Positions 25,947 through 35,500 of a DNA stretch of 64,000 nucleotides are shown here, in pieces. The DNA comes from Albimonas marina (GTDB lineage: Bacteria; Pseudomonadota; Alphaproteobacteria; Rhodobacterales; Rhodobacteraceae): contig NZ_JARHUC010000003.1 in NCBI RefSeq assembly GCF_029223255.1, forward strand, positions 558,001-622,000, written 5' to 3'. A model generated the notes under the pieces. It saw only the letters and a program-made list of their open reading frames with translations. It was not told the DNA's origin and did not search any database. The first letter of the stretch is position 1, and every line of letters begins with the position of its first letter. The translations under genes and the position numbers were made by a program.

Positions 25947-27110
25947 ATGAAGGACATGGGCCACGGCCTCGAGGCCAAGTCGGCGGTTGCAGGATTTCTC
26001 AAGGAATTCGGCGCCTTTCAGGATGAAGTGAAGGCGCGCATGCGCGCCCAGGACGACCGGCTGGAGCAGATCGACCGCAAGGCCGCCTCGGTCGGCGCGC
26101 GTCCCGTGCTGAGCCGCGCCTCGGACGCCGAGGCGCCTCATCGCAAGGCGCTGGCGGCCTATCTGCGCACCGGCGACGACGACGCGCTGCGCGGCGTTCA
26201 GATCGAACGCAAGGGCCTGTCGACGGCGGTCAACGCCGAGGGCGGCTACCTGGTCGATCCGCAGACCGCGGCGCGCATCCAGGGGGTGCTGACGGGCGCG
26301 GGCTCGATCCGCTCGATCGCCAACGTGGTGCAGGTGGAGTCGAACGCCTTCGACGTGCTGGTCGATCACGAGGACTTCGGCCACGGCTGGTCCTCGGAGG
26401 CCGGGCCGGTGGCGGAGAGCTCGACCCCGACCATCGAGCGGGTCTCGATCCCGCTGCATGAGCTGTCGGCCCTGCCGAAGGCCTCGCAGCGGCTGCTGGA
26501 CGACAGCGCCTTCGACATCGAGGGGTGGCTCGCCGACCGCATCGCGGACAAGTTCGCCCGCGCCGAGAGCGATGCGTTCGTGAACGGCGACGGCGGCGAC
26601 CAGCCGACCGGCATCCTCGACTACGCCTCCGTCGCGGCAGGGACCGGCGCGTGGGGGCAACTCGAGCACGTGGTGACGGGGCAGGCGGGCGACTTCAACG
26701 CGCTGAACCCGGCCGACGCCATCGTCGACCTGGTCTATTCGCTGGGCGCCCGCTACCGCGCCAAGGCGAGCTTCGTGATGAACTCGAAGACCGCCGGCGC
26801 GGTGCGCAAGATGAAGGACGCGGACGGCCGCTTCCTGTGGTCGGACGGGCTGGCGGCGAGCGAGCCGGCGCGGCTGATGGGTTATCCGGTGCTGATCTGC
26901 GAGGACATGCCGGACATCGCCGCCGACAGCCGCTCGATCGCCTTCGGCGACTTCGCGGCCGGCTACACGATCGCCGAGCGGCCGGACCTGCGGGTGCTGC
27001 GCGATCCGTTCTCGGCCAAGCCGCACGTCCTGTTCTACGCCACCAAGCGCGTGGGCGGGGACGTGACCGACTTCTCGGCGATCAAGCTGCTGAAGTTCTC
27101 GGCCTCCTGA
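25947..27110 (+). CDS. GTA g5, major capsid protein
   Basis: A 387-residue HK97-fold capsid protein. The first 110 or so residues are helical and charged (scaffold-like delta domain), then the mature shell domain begins near the GLSTAVNAEGGYLVDPQTAARI motif. The conserved tail GDFAAGYTIAERPDLRVLRDPF and FYATKRVGGDVTDFSAIKLLKFS closes the fold. ATG 25947 has AAGGA 9 nt upstream; 25926 is a weaker in-frame alternative. It is followed by a structured 206-nt gap. Confidence 0.96.
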   Translation: MKDMGHGLEAKSAVAGFLKEFGAFQDEVKARMRAQDDRLEQIDRKAASVGARPVLSRASDAEAPHRKALAAYLRTGDDDALRGVQIERKGLSTAVNAEGGYLVDPQTAARIQGVLTGAGSIRSIANVVQVESNAFDVLVDHEDFGHGWSSEAGPVAESSTPTIERVSIPLHELSALPKASQRLLDDSAFDIEGWLADRIADKFARAESDAFVNGDGGDQPTGILDYASVAAGTGAWGQLEHVVTGQAGDFNALNPADAIVDLVYSLGARYRAKASFVMNSKTAGAVRKMKDADGRFLWSDGLAASEPARLMGYPVLICEDMPDIAADSRSIAFGDFAAGYTIAERPDLRVLRDPFSAKPHVLFYATKRVGGDVTDFSAIKLLKFSAS

Positions 27111-27157
27111 GGCCGATGAACCGCGACCCGGACTGCTGACCCGGGCCGTGGCGGCCT

Positions 27158-27243
27158 GGTCCCCATGGGGACCGGGCCGGACGCCTTCGCGCTCCACGTC
27201 CGCGACCTGCTTCCCCACGTGACCGGGCCTGCGCGAAGGCGTC
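27158..27243 (+). other. Structured non-coding gap after the capsid gene
   Basis: The 206-nt space between the capsid gene and the next gene holds a perfect 16-nt palindrome centred on CCATGG (27158-27173) and a 13-bp inverted repeat GACGCCTTCGCGC at 27180-27192 and 27231-27243 with a 38-nt loop. Elsewhere in the cluster genes overlap or nearly touch, so this gap stands out. It could stabilise the capsid mRNA or reduce read-through; no T-run follows, so it is not a simple terminator. Confidence 0.5.
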
Positions 27244-27316
27244 GCTTCTCCTGAGAATTCAAAGTGGTCGCGGCTGCGCCTGAGACGGCGTCGTCGCCTG
27301 CGGCGAGGGCGGGACC

Positions 27317-27607
27317 ATGAGCGAATATGTGACCAAGGCGCCGAGCGAAGAGCGGCCCTTCGCCGTTCTCTATGCCGAGCTCGCCCCGGGCGAGACGGTC
27401 ACCGAGGACCTGGGGTGGACGGTCGTCCCCGACGAGATGGACGCGATGGCGCTGTCGGTTGCGTCTTCCACCCAGGCCGGCGCCACGGCGACGGCGGTGC
27501 TGACGGGCGGTCGGCCCGGTCACCTCTACCACGTCGCGAACCGGGTGCGCACGAGCGATGCGCGGGTGCTGACCCGCGGCCTGCTGGTGCGCGTGACGGC
27601 CGGTTGA
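27317..27607 (+). CDS. Small phage-type structural protein, possibly fibre-tail adaptor or decoration protein
   Basis: A 96-residue protein between capsid and adaptor, a position empty in the R. capsulatus cluster. Its pattern, a tryptophan-containing strand after GETVTEDLGW, then QAGATATAVLTGGRPGHLYHVANRVRTSDAR and a closing LLVRVTAG, looks like a small immunoglobulin-like beta sandwich. It resembles phage proteins annotated as fibre-tail adaptors (TATVWLSGGTAG-type core), which often sit near the capsid genes. Function is inferred from this resemblance only. Codon use matches the neighbours. Confidence 0.7.
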   Translation: MSEYVTKAPSEERPFAVLYAELAPGETVTEDLGWTVVPDEMDAMALSVASSTQAGATATAVLTGGRPGHLYHVANRVRTSDARVLTRGLLVRVTAG

Positions 27608-27619
27608 GGAGGATCGACG

Positions 27620-28195
27620 ATGCTGAGCGAACTGGAGCCGGCCCCCTGGGCGCCGATCCCCCTGGCGGAGCTCGCCGCCCATCTGCGTCTGCCCGAGGGC
27701 CTGGAGGAGCAGGAGCGAGGCGCGCTTGAGCTCTATGCCCGGGCCGCGGGCGCGGCCGTGGAAGGCATGACGGGCAAGGCGCTGATCTCGCGGAAATTCA
27801 CCTGGACGGTGACGCGCTGGCGGGATGCCTTCTCGGCGCCTCTGCCGATCGCGCCGGTGTCCTGGATAGACGCAGTGACGATGCTGGACGCCGAGGGCGG
27901 GTGGCAGGCCGCGGACCCCTCCACCTACGTGCTGGTTCCCTCCGCGCATCGTCCGCGGATCGAGGGGGCGCGGGGCCGGGCGCTGCCCGCGGTTCCGGTG
28001 GGCGGACGCATCGAGGTCGAGCTGACGGCGGGCTTCGGAGAGGACTGGAACGCGATCCCCGCCGATCTTCGCCAGGCGGTGATGTTGCTGGCGGCGCAGT
28101 ACTACGAGCAACGCCAGGTGACTGCGGATCCCGTGCGCGAGGCGCCCTATGGCGTCGAGGCGCTGGTGGCGCGTCACCGGGAGATCCGGCTGTGA
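27620..28195 (+). CDS. GTA g6, head-tail connector (adaptor) protein
   Basis: A 191-residue protein of the phiE125 gp8/HK97 gp6-like connector family, which docks under the portal. It has the helical N-terminal LAELAAHLRLPEGLEEQERGALELYARAAG core typical of these adaptors and ends with IPADLRQAVMLLAAQYYEQR, another conserved connector segment. It overlaps g7 by 4 nt (GTGA). Confidence 0.9.
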   Translation: MLSELEPAPWAPIPLAELAAHLRLPEGLEEQERGALELYARAAGAAVEGMTGKALISRKFTWTVTRWRDAFSAPLPIAPVSWIDAVTMLDAEGGWQAADPSTYVLVPSAHRPRIEGARGRALPAVPVGGRIEVELTAGFGEDWNAIPADLRQAVMLLAAQYYEQRQVTADPVREAPYGVEALVARHREIRL

Positions 28196-28545
28196 GGCCC
28201 CACCAGCCCTTCGCGCCGCTGCTGAACCGCAAGCTGGCGCTGGAGGAGGAGAGCCGCAGCCCCGACGGCGCGGGCGGCTGGACCCGCGCGTGGGTGAAGG
28301 TGACCAGCCTGTGGGCGTCGCTCGAGGCGCGGTCCGCAAGCGAGGGCGAGGATCGGGGGCGCGAGCGGGCGCAGGTGCGCTGGCGGATCCTGGTGCGCGC
28401 GACGCCGGTGGGTTCGGCATTTCGGCCGCGCGCGGACCAGCGGTTCCGCGAGGGCGACCGCGCCTTCCGCATCACCGGGGTGGCGGAGGCCGATCCCCGG
28501 GGCCGGTTCCTGTTCTGCTGGGCCGAAGAGGAGGCGTTGCAATGA
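28192..28545 (+). CDS. GTA g7, head closure (stopper) protein
   Basis: A 117-residue SPP1 gp16/HK97 gp7-like head-tail joining protein that seals the filled head. Typical features are the N-terminal LNRKLALEEESRSPDGAGGWTRAWVKVTSLWASLEA and the closing VGSAFRPRADQRFREGDRAFRITGVAEAD region. The GTG start overlaps the g6 stop and the stop overlaps the g8 start (ATGA), so translation is coupled on both sides. Confidence 0.9.
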   Translation: MRPHQPFAPLLNRKLALEEESRSPDGAGGWTRAWVKVTSLWASLEARSASEGEDRGRERAQVRWRILVRATPVGSAFRPRADQRFREGDRAFRITGVAEADPRGRFLFCWAEEEALQ

Positions 28546-28958
28546 GTTATGGCGCATCCTTCGCCTTGCAGGAGGCGGTCTATTCGGTCCTGACCGGGTC
28601 CGCGGCGCTGAGCGCGCTCGTCGGGGAGCGGATCTACGACGCCGCGCCGCATTCGGACGCGCCGGATGCGACGGCGGGGGTGTTCGTGACGCTCGGCGAC
28701 GAGCGGGTCTCGAACTGGTCCGCGCAGGGATTGTCCGGCGCGATCCATGACTTCTCGGTGACGGTTCACGGATCGGACGAAGGGTTCGCCGCCGCCAAGG
28801 TGGCGGCCGAAGCGGTGAGCGCGGCGGTCTTGGGACCGCTGCCGCCGCTGTCGCAGGGGCGCGTGGCGACGGCGGATTTCCGCGGCGCCCGCGCGCGGCG
28901 CGAGAGGGCCGGCGGGCGCGCCATCGAGCTGCGGTTTCGCTTCAGGATCGAAGCATAA
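28542..28958 (+). CDS. GTA g8, DUF3168 tail terminator
   Basis: A 138-residue DUF3168-family protein, which caps the tail tube at the head end. The diagnostic parts are ALQEAVYSVLTGSAALSALVGERIYDAAP, then VFVTLGDERVSNW and the HDFSVTVHG strand, with an Arg-rich GGRAIELRFRFRIEA end. It overlaps g7 by 4 nt. Confidence 0.92.
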   Translation: MSYGASFALQEAVYSVLTGSAALSALVGERIYDAAPHSDAPDATAGVFVTLGDERVSNWSAQGLSGAIHDFSVTVHGSDEGFAAAKVAAEAVSAAVLGPLPPLSQGRVATADFRGARARRERAGGRAIELRFRFRIEA

Positions 28959-28979
28959 AGGTAGGAGAGGGCGCGGGAA

Positions 28980-29387
28980 ATGGCGGCTCAGAGCGGTAAG
29001 GACCTGCTGCTGAAGGTGGACACCGGAAGCGGCTACGCGACGGTCGCGGGGCTTCGCGCCACGCGCATCGCCTTCAATGCGCAGACGGTGGACGTCACGC
29101 ATGTCGGCTCGGCGGGACGGTGGCGGCAGCTGCTGGCGGGGGCGGGGCTGCGCTCGGCCTCGATCTCGGGCTCGGGCGTGTTCCTGGACGAGGCGACCGA
29201 CGCGACGCTGCGCCAGGCCTTCTTCGACGGCGCCGCGCCCGACTTCCAGGTGGTGGTGCCGGACTTCGGCACGCTGGAGGGGACCTTCCAGATCACCGCG
29301 CTGGAGTATTCCGGCCAGCACGACGGCGAGGCGGTCTACGAGATCTCGCTCGCCTCGTCCGGCGCGCTGAGCTTCGCGGCGGCCTGA
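28980..29387 (+). CDS. GTA g9, major tail tube protein
   Basis: A 135-residue TP901-1-type major tail protein. The start MAAQSGKDLLLKVDTGSGYATVAGLRATRIAFN and the VDVTHVGSAGRWRQLLAGAGLRSASISGSGVF stretch are the family pattern; stacked hexameric rings form the tube. The gene lies 21 nt after g8. Confidence 0.94.
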   Translation: MAAQSGKDLLLKVDTGSGYATVAGLRATRIAFNAQTVDVTHVGSAGRWRQLLAGAGLRSASISGSGVFLDEATDATLRQAFFDGAAPDFQVVVPDFGTLEGTFQITALEYSGQHDGEAVYEISLASSGALSFAAA

Positions 29388-29388
29388 G

Positions 29389-29712
29389 ATGGTCAACGCG
29401 GCGCGGGGAGAGGCGGAGGTCGTCGTCGAGGGCGAGCGACGCGCGATGCGGCTGACGCTGGGCGCGCTGGCGGAGCTGGAAGGGCGGCTGGACGCGAAGG
29501 GGCTGGCCGGGCTGGTCGCACGCTTCGAGGGCGGCGACTTCGGCGCGGGCGACCTGGTGGCGCTGCTGGGCGCGGGACTGCGTGGCGGAGGCCTGGCGGT
29601 GTCGGACGAACAGGTGGCGCGCATGAGCTTCGAGGGGGGCGCGGGCGGCGCGGCGCGGGCGGCGGCGCGCCTGCTCGCCGCGACCTTCGCCCCCCTGGGC
29701 GAGAACGGCTGA
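29389..29712 (+). CDS. GTA g10, tail assembly chaperone-like protein
   Basis: A 107-residue protein of the GTA tail-chaperone (TAC-1) family. It has the typical EVVVEGERRAMRLTLGALAELEGRLDAKGLAGLVARF core. It begins 1 nt after the g9 stop and precedes g10.1; such proteins coat the tape measure during tail assembly. Confidence 0.88.
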   Translation: MVNAARGEAEVVVEGERRAMRLTLGALAELEGRLDAKGLAGLVARFEGGDFGAGDLVALLGAGLRGGGLAVSDEQVARMSFEGGAGGAARAAARLLAATFAPLGENG

Positions 29713-29715
29713 GCG

Positions 29716-29913
29716 ATGGACTGGCCGGCGATGATGCGCTTCGGCCTGGGGATCCTGCGGATGACGCCGCGGGACTTCTGGGAGATGACCCCGCGCGAAT
29801 TCCTCGCGGCCTCGGAGCCCTTTCTGGGCGACGAGGCCGCGCCGATGGGGCGCGCGGAGCTGAAGGCGCTGCGGGCGCGGTTCCCTGACGTGACGCGGGA
29901 GGCGGACGGATGA
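29716..29913 (+). CDS. GTA g10.1, phage tail assembly chaperone
   Basis: A 65-residue protein with the conserved tail-chaperone motif LRMTPRDFWEMTPREFLAA. In R. capsulatus the equivalent small gene follows g10 and precedes the tape measure. The ATG of g11 overlaps its stop (ATGA). No frameshift fusion with g10 is apparent; the two are separate genes. Confidence 0.88.
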   Translation: MDWPAMMRFGLGILRMTPRDFWEMTPREFLAASEPFLGDEAAPMGRAELKALRARFPDVTREADG

Positions 29914-30569
29914 GCGACGACATGGACGGCGACCTTTCCGGCGCGCTGCGCGAGTTCGGCGCGGCGGGCGAAGAGGCGCAGGGCCTGGCGCAGAGCGTCG
30001 CCGAGGAGATGGCCCGGCTGCGCGGCGAGATGCGCGAGACCTCGCGCGAGGCGCAGGGGCTGGCGGGGGCGATCTCGGGATCCTTGCGCTCGGCGTTCGA
30101 CCGGATGGTCACCGGCGGCGCCGGGGCCTCGGACGTGTTGCGGCGGCTGGGGTCGGACCTGGCGGGACGGACGTTCGACGCGGCGATCCGGCCGGTGCAC
30201 GGCGCGCTGAGCTCGGCGCTGACCTCGGGGATCTCGGGGCTGCTTGCCGGGATCTCGCCGTTCGCGGCGGGGGGCGCGTTCTCCGGCGGTCGCCTGCGGG
30301 CCTTCGCGGGCGGAGGCGTGGTGGACGGTCCGACGCTGTTCGGGATGCGGGGCGGCGCGGGGCTGATGGGCGAGGCGGGGCCGGAGGCGATCATGCCCCT
30401 GCAGCGCGGCGCCGACGGGCGGCTGGGCGTCGCGGCAGGCGGAGGCGGGCGGGCGGTGAACGTGACGGTCAACGTCTCGACCCCCGACGTCGCAGGCTTC
30501 GACAAGTCCCGCAGCCAGGTCGGCGCGCAGGTGGCGCGCGCGGTTCGGCTGGGGATGCGCAACGGCTGA
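29910..30569 (+). CDS. GTA g11, tail tape measure protein
   Basis: A 219-residue protein: a helical N-terminal half rich in Glu/Ala/Gln, then a glycine/alanine hydrophobic stretch (ALTSGISGLLAGISPFAAGGAF), and the widely conserved GPTLFGMRGGAGLMGEAGPEAIMPLQRGADGRLGV end of tape measure proteins. The short length matches the short tails of GTAs. It overlaps g10.1 by 4 nt. Confidence 0.92.
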   Translation: MSDDMDGDLSGALREFGAAGEEAQGLAQSVAEEMARLRGEMRETSREAQGLAGAISGSLRSAFDRMVTGGAGASDVLRRLGSDLAGRTFDAAIRPVHGALSSALTSGISGLLAGISPFAAGGAFSGGRLRAFAGGGVVDGPTLFGMRGGAGLMGEAGPEAIMPLQRGADGRLGVAAGGGGRAVNVTVNVSTPDVAGFDKSRSQVGAQVARAVRLGMRNG

Positions 30570-30604
30570 CGGCGAGCGGCGAGGCGCGCAGACAGGAGGC
30601 GGCG

Positions 30605-31237
30605 ATGGCCTTTCATGAAGTGAGATTTCCCGATGCGCTGTCGGTCGGTTCGACCGGCGGCCCGATGCGGCGCACGGAGATCGTGACGCTGGCGAACGGC
30701 TACGAGCAGCGGAACACGAACTGGGCCGAGTCGCGTCGCAGCTACGATGCGGGCGTCGGCGTCTCGAGCCTGGACGACCTCGAGGAGGTCGTGGCCTTCT
30801 TCGAGGCGCGGCGCGGGCAGCTGCATGGCTTCCGCTGGAAGGACTGGCTGGACTTCAAGTCCTGCGCGCCCTCGCAGACGCCCTCGGCGAGCGACCAGCA
30901 GATCGGGACGGGGGATGGAAGCACCACCACGTTCCAGCTGATCAAGAGCTACGAGGCGGCGGTGAACCCCTACGTGCGCACGATCCAAAAGCCGGTGACG
31001 GGGAGCACGAAGGTCGCCGTCGACGGAGTGGAGCAGGTTCCGGCCGCGGATTTCGTCGTGGCCGACGCGACGGGGGAGATCAGCTTCACGGTCGCGCCGA
31101 CCGCCGGGCAGGCGATCACGGCTGGGTTCGAGTTCGACGTGCCGGTGCGCTTCGACACCGACCGGATCGTGTGGAGCCTGACGGCGCTGCAGGCGGGAGA
31201 GATCCCCTCGATCCCCGTGGTCGAGGTGCGGGTCTGA
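30605..31237 (+). CDS. GTA g12, DUF2460 distal tail protein
   Basis: A 210-residue protein of the DUF2460 family (distal tail/Dit-like). The conserved start MAFHEVRFPDALSVGSTGGP and FEARRGQLHGFRWKDWLDFKS are clear, as is RIVWSLTALQAGEIPSIPVVEVRV at the end. It links the tail tube to the baseplate hub. The stop shares one base with the g13 start (TGATG). Confidence 0.94.
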   Translation: MAFHEVRFPDALSVGSTGGPMRRTEIVTLANGYEQRNTNWAESRRSYDAGVGVSSLDDLEEVVAFFEARRGQLHGFRWKDWLDFKSCAPSQTPSASDQQIGTGDGSTTTFQLIKSYEAAVNPYVRTIQKPVTGSTKVAVDGVEQVPAADFVVADATGEISFTVAPTAGQAITAGFEFDVPVRFDTDRIVWSLTALQAGEIPSIPVVEVRV

Positions 31238-32130
31238 TGCGCGCGCTGGAACCCGAGATCGCCGAGCTGCTGGGGCAGGAGGCGACGACGCTCTGCCGCT
31301 GCTGGGTGGTGAAGCGCGCCGACGGGGTGGAGCTGGGCTTCACCGATCACGACCTGCCGTTGCGGTTCGCCGGCGTCGATTTCGAGCCGGAGACGGGGTT
31401 CGAGGGCACCGAGGTCGAGAGCTCGCTGGGGCTGGCGGTCGACAACCAGGAGACGGTGGGCGCCCTGCGGTCCGACGCGATCCGGGAGGCGGATATCGTG
31501 CGGGGGCTCTACGACGGCGCGGAGGTGACGCGCTGGGTCGTGGATTTCACCGACGTCGCGCGGCGCGTGAAGCTCTCGGTCGGGGTGGTCGGCGAGATCC
31601 GGCGCGGAGACCTGGCCTTCGAGCTGGAGATCCTGGGGCGCTCGGAGGTGTTGAACCGGCCGTTGGGGCGGGTGTTCCAACGCTCCTGCGACGCCGAGCT
31701 GGGCGATGCGCGCTGCGGGGTGGCGCTGGAGGGCGAGTTCCGCAAGAGCGGCGAGGTGCAGGCGGTGCAGGACGCACGCCGCTTCACCGTCGCGGGGAAC
31801 GCGGCCGACCGGCCTGCAGGGTGGTTCGATCACGGCAAAGTCGAGTGGACCTCGGGCGCCAACGATGGGCAGGTCGTTTCGGTTCGGCGCTTCTATGCGC
31901 AGGCCGGGCAGATGGTGGTGGACCTGTGGAACACGCCCTCGGCCCCGATCCAGGCGGGGGATGAGCTGCGCTTGGTGGCGGGGTGCGACAAGACCGCGTC
32001 CACTTGCAAGGCGAAGTTCAGCAATTTCCTCAGCTTCCGAGGCTTTCCTCTGATGCCGGGGGAAGACTGGGCCACGGCCTATCCGCGCGCGGACGAGGTG
32101 CATGACGGCGGGTCGCTGTTCAATGGGTGA
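31237..32130 (+). CDS. GTA g13, DUF2163 baseplate hub protein
   Basis: A 297-residue DUF2163 protein. The conserved N-terminal LCRCWVVKRADGVELGFTDHDLPLRFAGVDFEPETGF is followed by the LNRPLGRVFQRSCDAELGDARCGV segment, and the C-terminal CKAKFSNFLSFRGFPLMPGEDW is typical, with several cysteines kept. In R. capsulatus the protein is an iron-sulfur-type baseplate hub component. It overlaps g14 by 8 nt. Confidence 0.93.
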   Translation: MRALEPEIAELLGQEATTLCRCWVVKRADGVELGFTDHDLPLRFAGVDFEPETGFEGTEVESSLGLAVDNQETVGALRSDAIREADIVRGLYDGAEVTRWVVDFTDVARRVKLSVGVVGEIRRGDLAFELEILGRSEVLNRPLGRVFQRSCDAELGDARCGVALEGEFRKSGEVQAVQDARRFTVAGNAADRPAGWFDHGKVEWTSGANDGQVVSVRRFYAQAGQMVVDLWNTPSAPIQAGDELRLVAGCDKTASTCKAKFSNFLSFRGFPLMPGEDWATAYPRADEVHDGGSLFNG

Positions 32131-32581
32131 CGCACGGCGGGCCGAGGCGCGGCGCGCGGCGATCGTCGCGGCGGCGCGCGGCTGGCTGGGGACGCCGTAT
32201 CGTCATCAGGCGAGCGCGCGCGGGGCGGGCGCCGATTGCCTCGGCCTGGTGCGGGGCGTCTGGCGCGAGGTGATCGGGCCGGAGCCGGAGACGCCGCCCG
32301 CCTATACGCCCGAGTGGCTCGAGGTCAGCCGGGAAGAGCGTCTGTTCGAGGCCTGCGAGCGGCTGATGCGGCGGATCCCGCCGGGCGAGGCGCAGGCAGG
32401 CGACGTGCTGCTGTTCCGTATGCGCGCGCGCGGCCCGGCAAAGCACCTCGGCATCCTGGTCGAGACGGGGGGCGACGAGCCCCGGATGATCCACGCCTAT
32501 TCGGGGCGCGGGGTCGTGGGGTCCTCGCTCGGGCCTTCCTGGCAGCGGCGCATCGCGGCGGCCTTCAGCTTTCCGGAGTGA
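32123..32581 (+). CDS. GTA g14, NlpC/P60 cell-wall peptidase
   Basis: A 152-residue cysteine peptidase of the NlpC/P60 fold. The probable catalytic Cys is C39 in GAGADCLGLVRGVW, the His is H108 in AKHLGILVE, and HAYSG follows at about residue 124. It likely opens peptidoglycan when the particle enters a recipient. The start 32123 is inside the g13 end; an upstream in-frame start at 32102 would add 7 residues. Confidence 0.93.
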   Translation: MGDARRAEARRAAIVAAARGWLGTPYRHQASARGAGADCLGLVRGVWREVIGPEPETPPAYTPEWLEVSREERLFEACERLMRRIPPGEAQAGDVLLFRMRARGPAKHLGILVETGGDEPRMIHAYSGRGVVGSSLGPSWQRRIAAAFSFPE

Positions 32582-32584
32582 TCC

Positions 32585-35500
32585 ATGGCGACTTTGGTAC
32601 TGGCCGCCGCGGGCGCCGCCGTGGGCGGCGCCGTCGGGGGCGGCATCGCCGGCGTCAGCGCGGTTGCGCTGGGGCAGGCCGCGGGCGCGGTCGTCGGCGG
32701 GCTGATCGATCAGAAGATCCTGGGCGGCGGCGGCCGCGCGGTGGAGCGGGGGCGCGCCTCGACCCTGCGGGTGCAGGCGGCGAACGAGGGCGCGCCGATC
32801 GCGCGCGTCTATGGCCGGATGCGCGTGGCGGGCCAGGTGATCTGGTCGACCCGCTTCAAGGAGCATGTGAACCGCGAGGAGCATGGCGGGAAGGGCGGCG
32901 GCGGCGGCACGACCGTCACCGAATACGCCTACACCATCAGCTTCGCGGTCGCCCTGTGCGAGGGGCCGATCACGCGCATCGGGCGGATCTGGGCCGACGG
33001 CCGGCAGATCAACGCGGATTCGCTGAACTGGCGTCTTCATCGCGGGACCGAGGGGCAGGGGCCCGATCCCGCGATCGAGGCGGTGGAAGGCGAGGGGAAC
33101 ACGCCCGCCTACCGCGGCCTCGCCTACATGGTGTTCGAGGACGTGCCCCTCGGCCAGTTCGGGAACCGCGTGCCGCAAATCAGCGTCGAGGTGTTCCGGC
33201 GGCCGAAGACCCCGGCCTCGGTCGAGGTGGGCGAGGAGGGGGAGCTTCGCCTCCACAAGCTGGTCAAGGGCGTGACGATGATCCCCGGGTCGGGGGAATT
33301 CGTGCTCGAGACCGAGCCGGTGCGGGAGATCATCGGCGAGGGGCAGGAAAAGTTCCTGAACCTCAACGCCTGGTCCGACAAGACCGATGCCGTGGTGGCG
33401 CTGGACCAGCTGCTGGACGAGCTGCCGGAGCTGGAGACGATCTCGGTCGTGGTCAGCTGGTTCGGCGACGACCTGCGCTGCGCCCAGTGCCAGGTGAGGC
33501 CGGGCGTCGAGTACGCGGACAAGGTGACCGCGCCTCATGTCTGGACCGTCGGCGGCGAGGCTCGGGCGGACGCGTACCTGGTCGGGCGCGACGGCGAGGG
33601 GCGGCCGATCTACGGGGGCACCCCCTCGGACGGGTCGGTGGTGCGCTATCTCCAGGAGCTGAAGGCGCGCGGCCTTCGGGTGCTGTTCTATCCCTTCATC
33701 TTGATGGATGTGGCGCCGGGCAACGGCAAACCGGATCCGTGGGGGGGCGCCGAGCAGGCGGCCTATCCCTGGCGAGGGCGGATCACGCAGTCGGTCGCGG
33801 CGGGTCAGCCGGGCTCTCCGGATCAGACGGCGGCGGCGGCGGCGGAGGTCGACGCGTTCTTCGGGGATGCGCAGCCGGGCGAGTTCACGTCCGCGGGCGA
33901 CACGGTGCTCTTCTCCGGCGCAGGAGCGCATCGCTATCGGCGGTTCATCCTGCACTATGCGCATCTGTGCGCGCTGGCGGGGGGCGTCGATGCGTTCTGC
34001 ATCGGCTCGGAGATGCGCAGCCTGACGCAGGTGCGCTCGGCCAAGACCGTCTATCCGGCGGTCGAGCGGCTGAAGGCGCTGGCGGGCGACGTGCGCGCGG
34101 TGCTGGGGGACGGGACGAAGATCGGCTATGCGGCCGACTGGTCGGAGTATTTCGGGCACAATCCGGGCGACGGTTCGGGAGATCGGATCTTCCACCTGGA
34201 TCCGCTGTGGGCCGACCGGGACGTCGATTTCATCGGGATCGACTACTACGCGCCGCTGACCGACTGGCGGGACGGCTTCGACCATCTGGACGCGGAGCTC
34301 GCGCCCACGATCTACGATCTCGACTACCTCGCCTCGCGTTTCGAGGCAGGCGAGAACTACGACTGGTACTATGCGTCGGATGCGGATCGGACGGCGCAGA
34401 TCCGCACGCCCATCGACGACTGGTATGGCGAACCCTGGGTCTGGCGCGCCAAGGACATCAAGAGCTGGTGGTCGAACGTCCACTTCGACCGGATCGACGG
34501 CGTCCGGCAGGCCGAGAGAACGGACTGGACGCCGCGCTCGAAGCCGGTGTGGCTGACGGAGATCGGTTGCGGCGCCGTCGACAAGGGGACCAACCAGCCC
34601 AACGTCTTCGTGGATCCGAAGAGTTCGGAGAACGGGCTGCCGCATTTCTCCTCCGGCCTGCGGGACGACCTGATCCAGCGTCGGATGCTCCAGGCGATGC
34701 AGTTGCACTGGGGGCGGTCTGCGAACAATCCCTGGTCCAGCCGCTACAACGGGCGGATGCTGGACCTGTCCAACGTCCATGTGTGGACCTGGGACGCGCG
34801 GCCGTGGCCGACGTTTCCGGCACGCTCGGACCTGTGGTCGGACGGCTCGAACTACGAGTACGGGCACTGGCTGAACGGGCGCGTGGCGTCCGCCTCGCTG
34901 GACCGGGTGGTGGCGGAGATCTGCGCCGAGGCCGGGTTGACCGACATCGACGTGACCGGGCTGCATGCGCTGATGGACGGGTTCGTCCAGCAGGCCACGC
35001 AGTCGCCGCGCGCGGCGTTGCAGGCGCTGATGATCGCCTTCGGCTTCGACGCCTATGAGACGGCGGGGACGCTGCGCTTCGTGATGCGCGGTATGCAGGA
35101 AGCGGTGGAGATCGATCCCGAGACGGTGGTCGAGGACGGCGCCGGCGCGGCCCGCGACGTCGAGCGCGTGCGTGCGCCGACGGGCGCGGCGCTGCGGGAG
35201 GTTCGGGTGGGCTACCTGCGCACCGAAGCCTCCTACCAGGCGGGCGCCGCCGAGGTGATCAACCCCGACGGCGCGGCCGTGGGGGTCGAGGGCTCGGAGC
35301 TGCCGATCGCGATGAGCCGGGGACGGGCGGTGGAGATCGCCGATCGCTGGGCGCGGGAAAGCACGGTGGCGCGCGAGACGATCGGCTTCGCGGTTCCGGG
35401 CTCGCGGCTCGATCTCGAGCCGGGCGACGTGGTTCGCCTGGGGCCGGCGGGCGAGCCGGAGTATCGGGTGGATCGCATCGTCGAGGGCGTCGCGCGCTCG

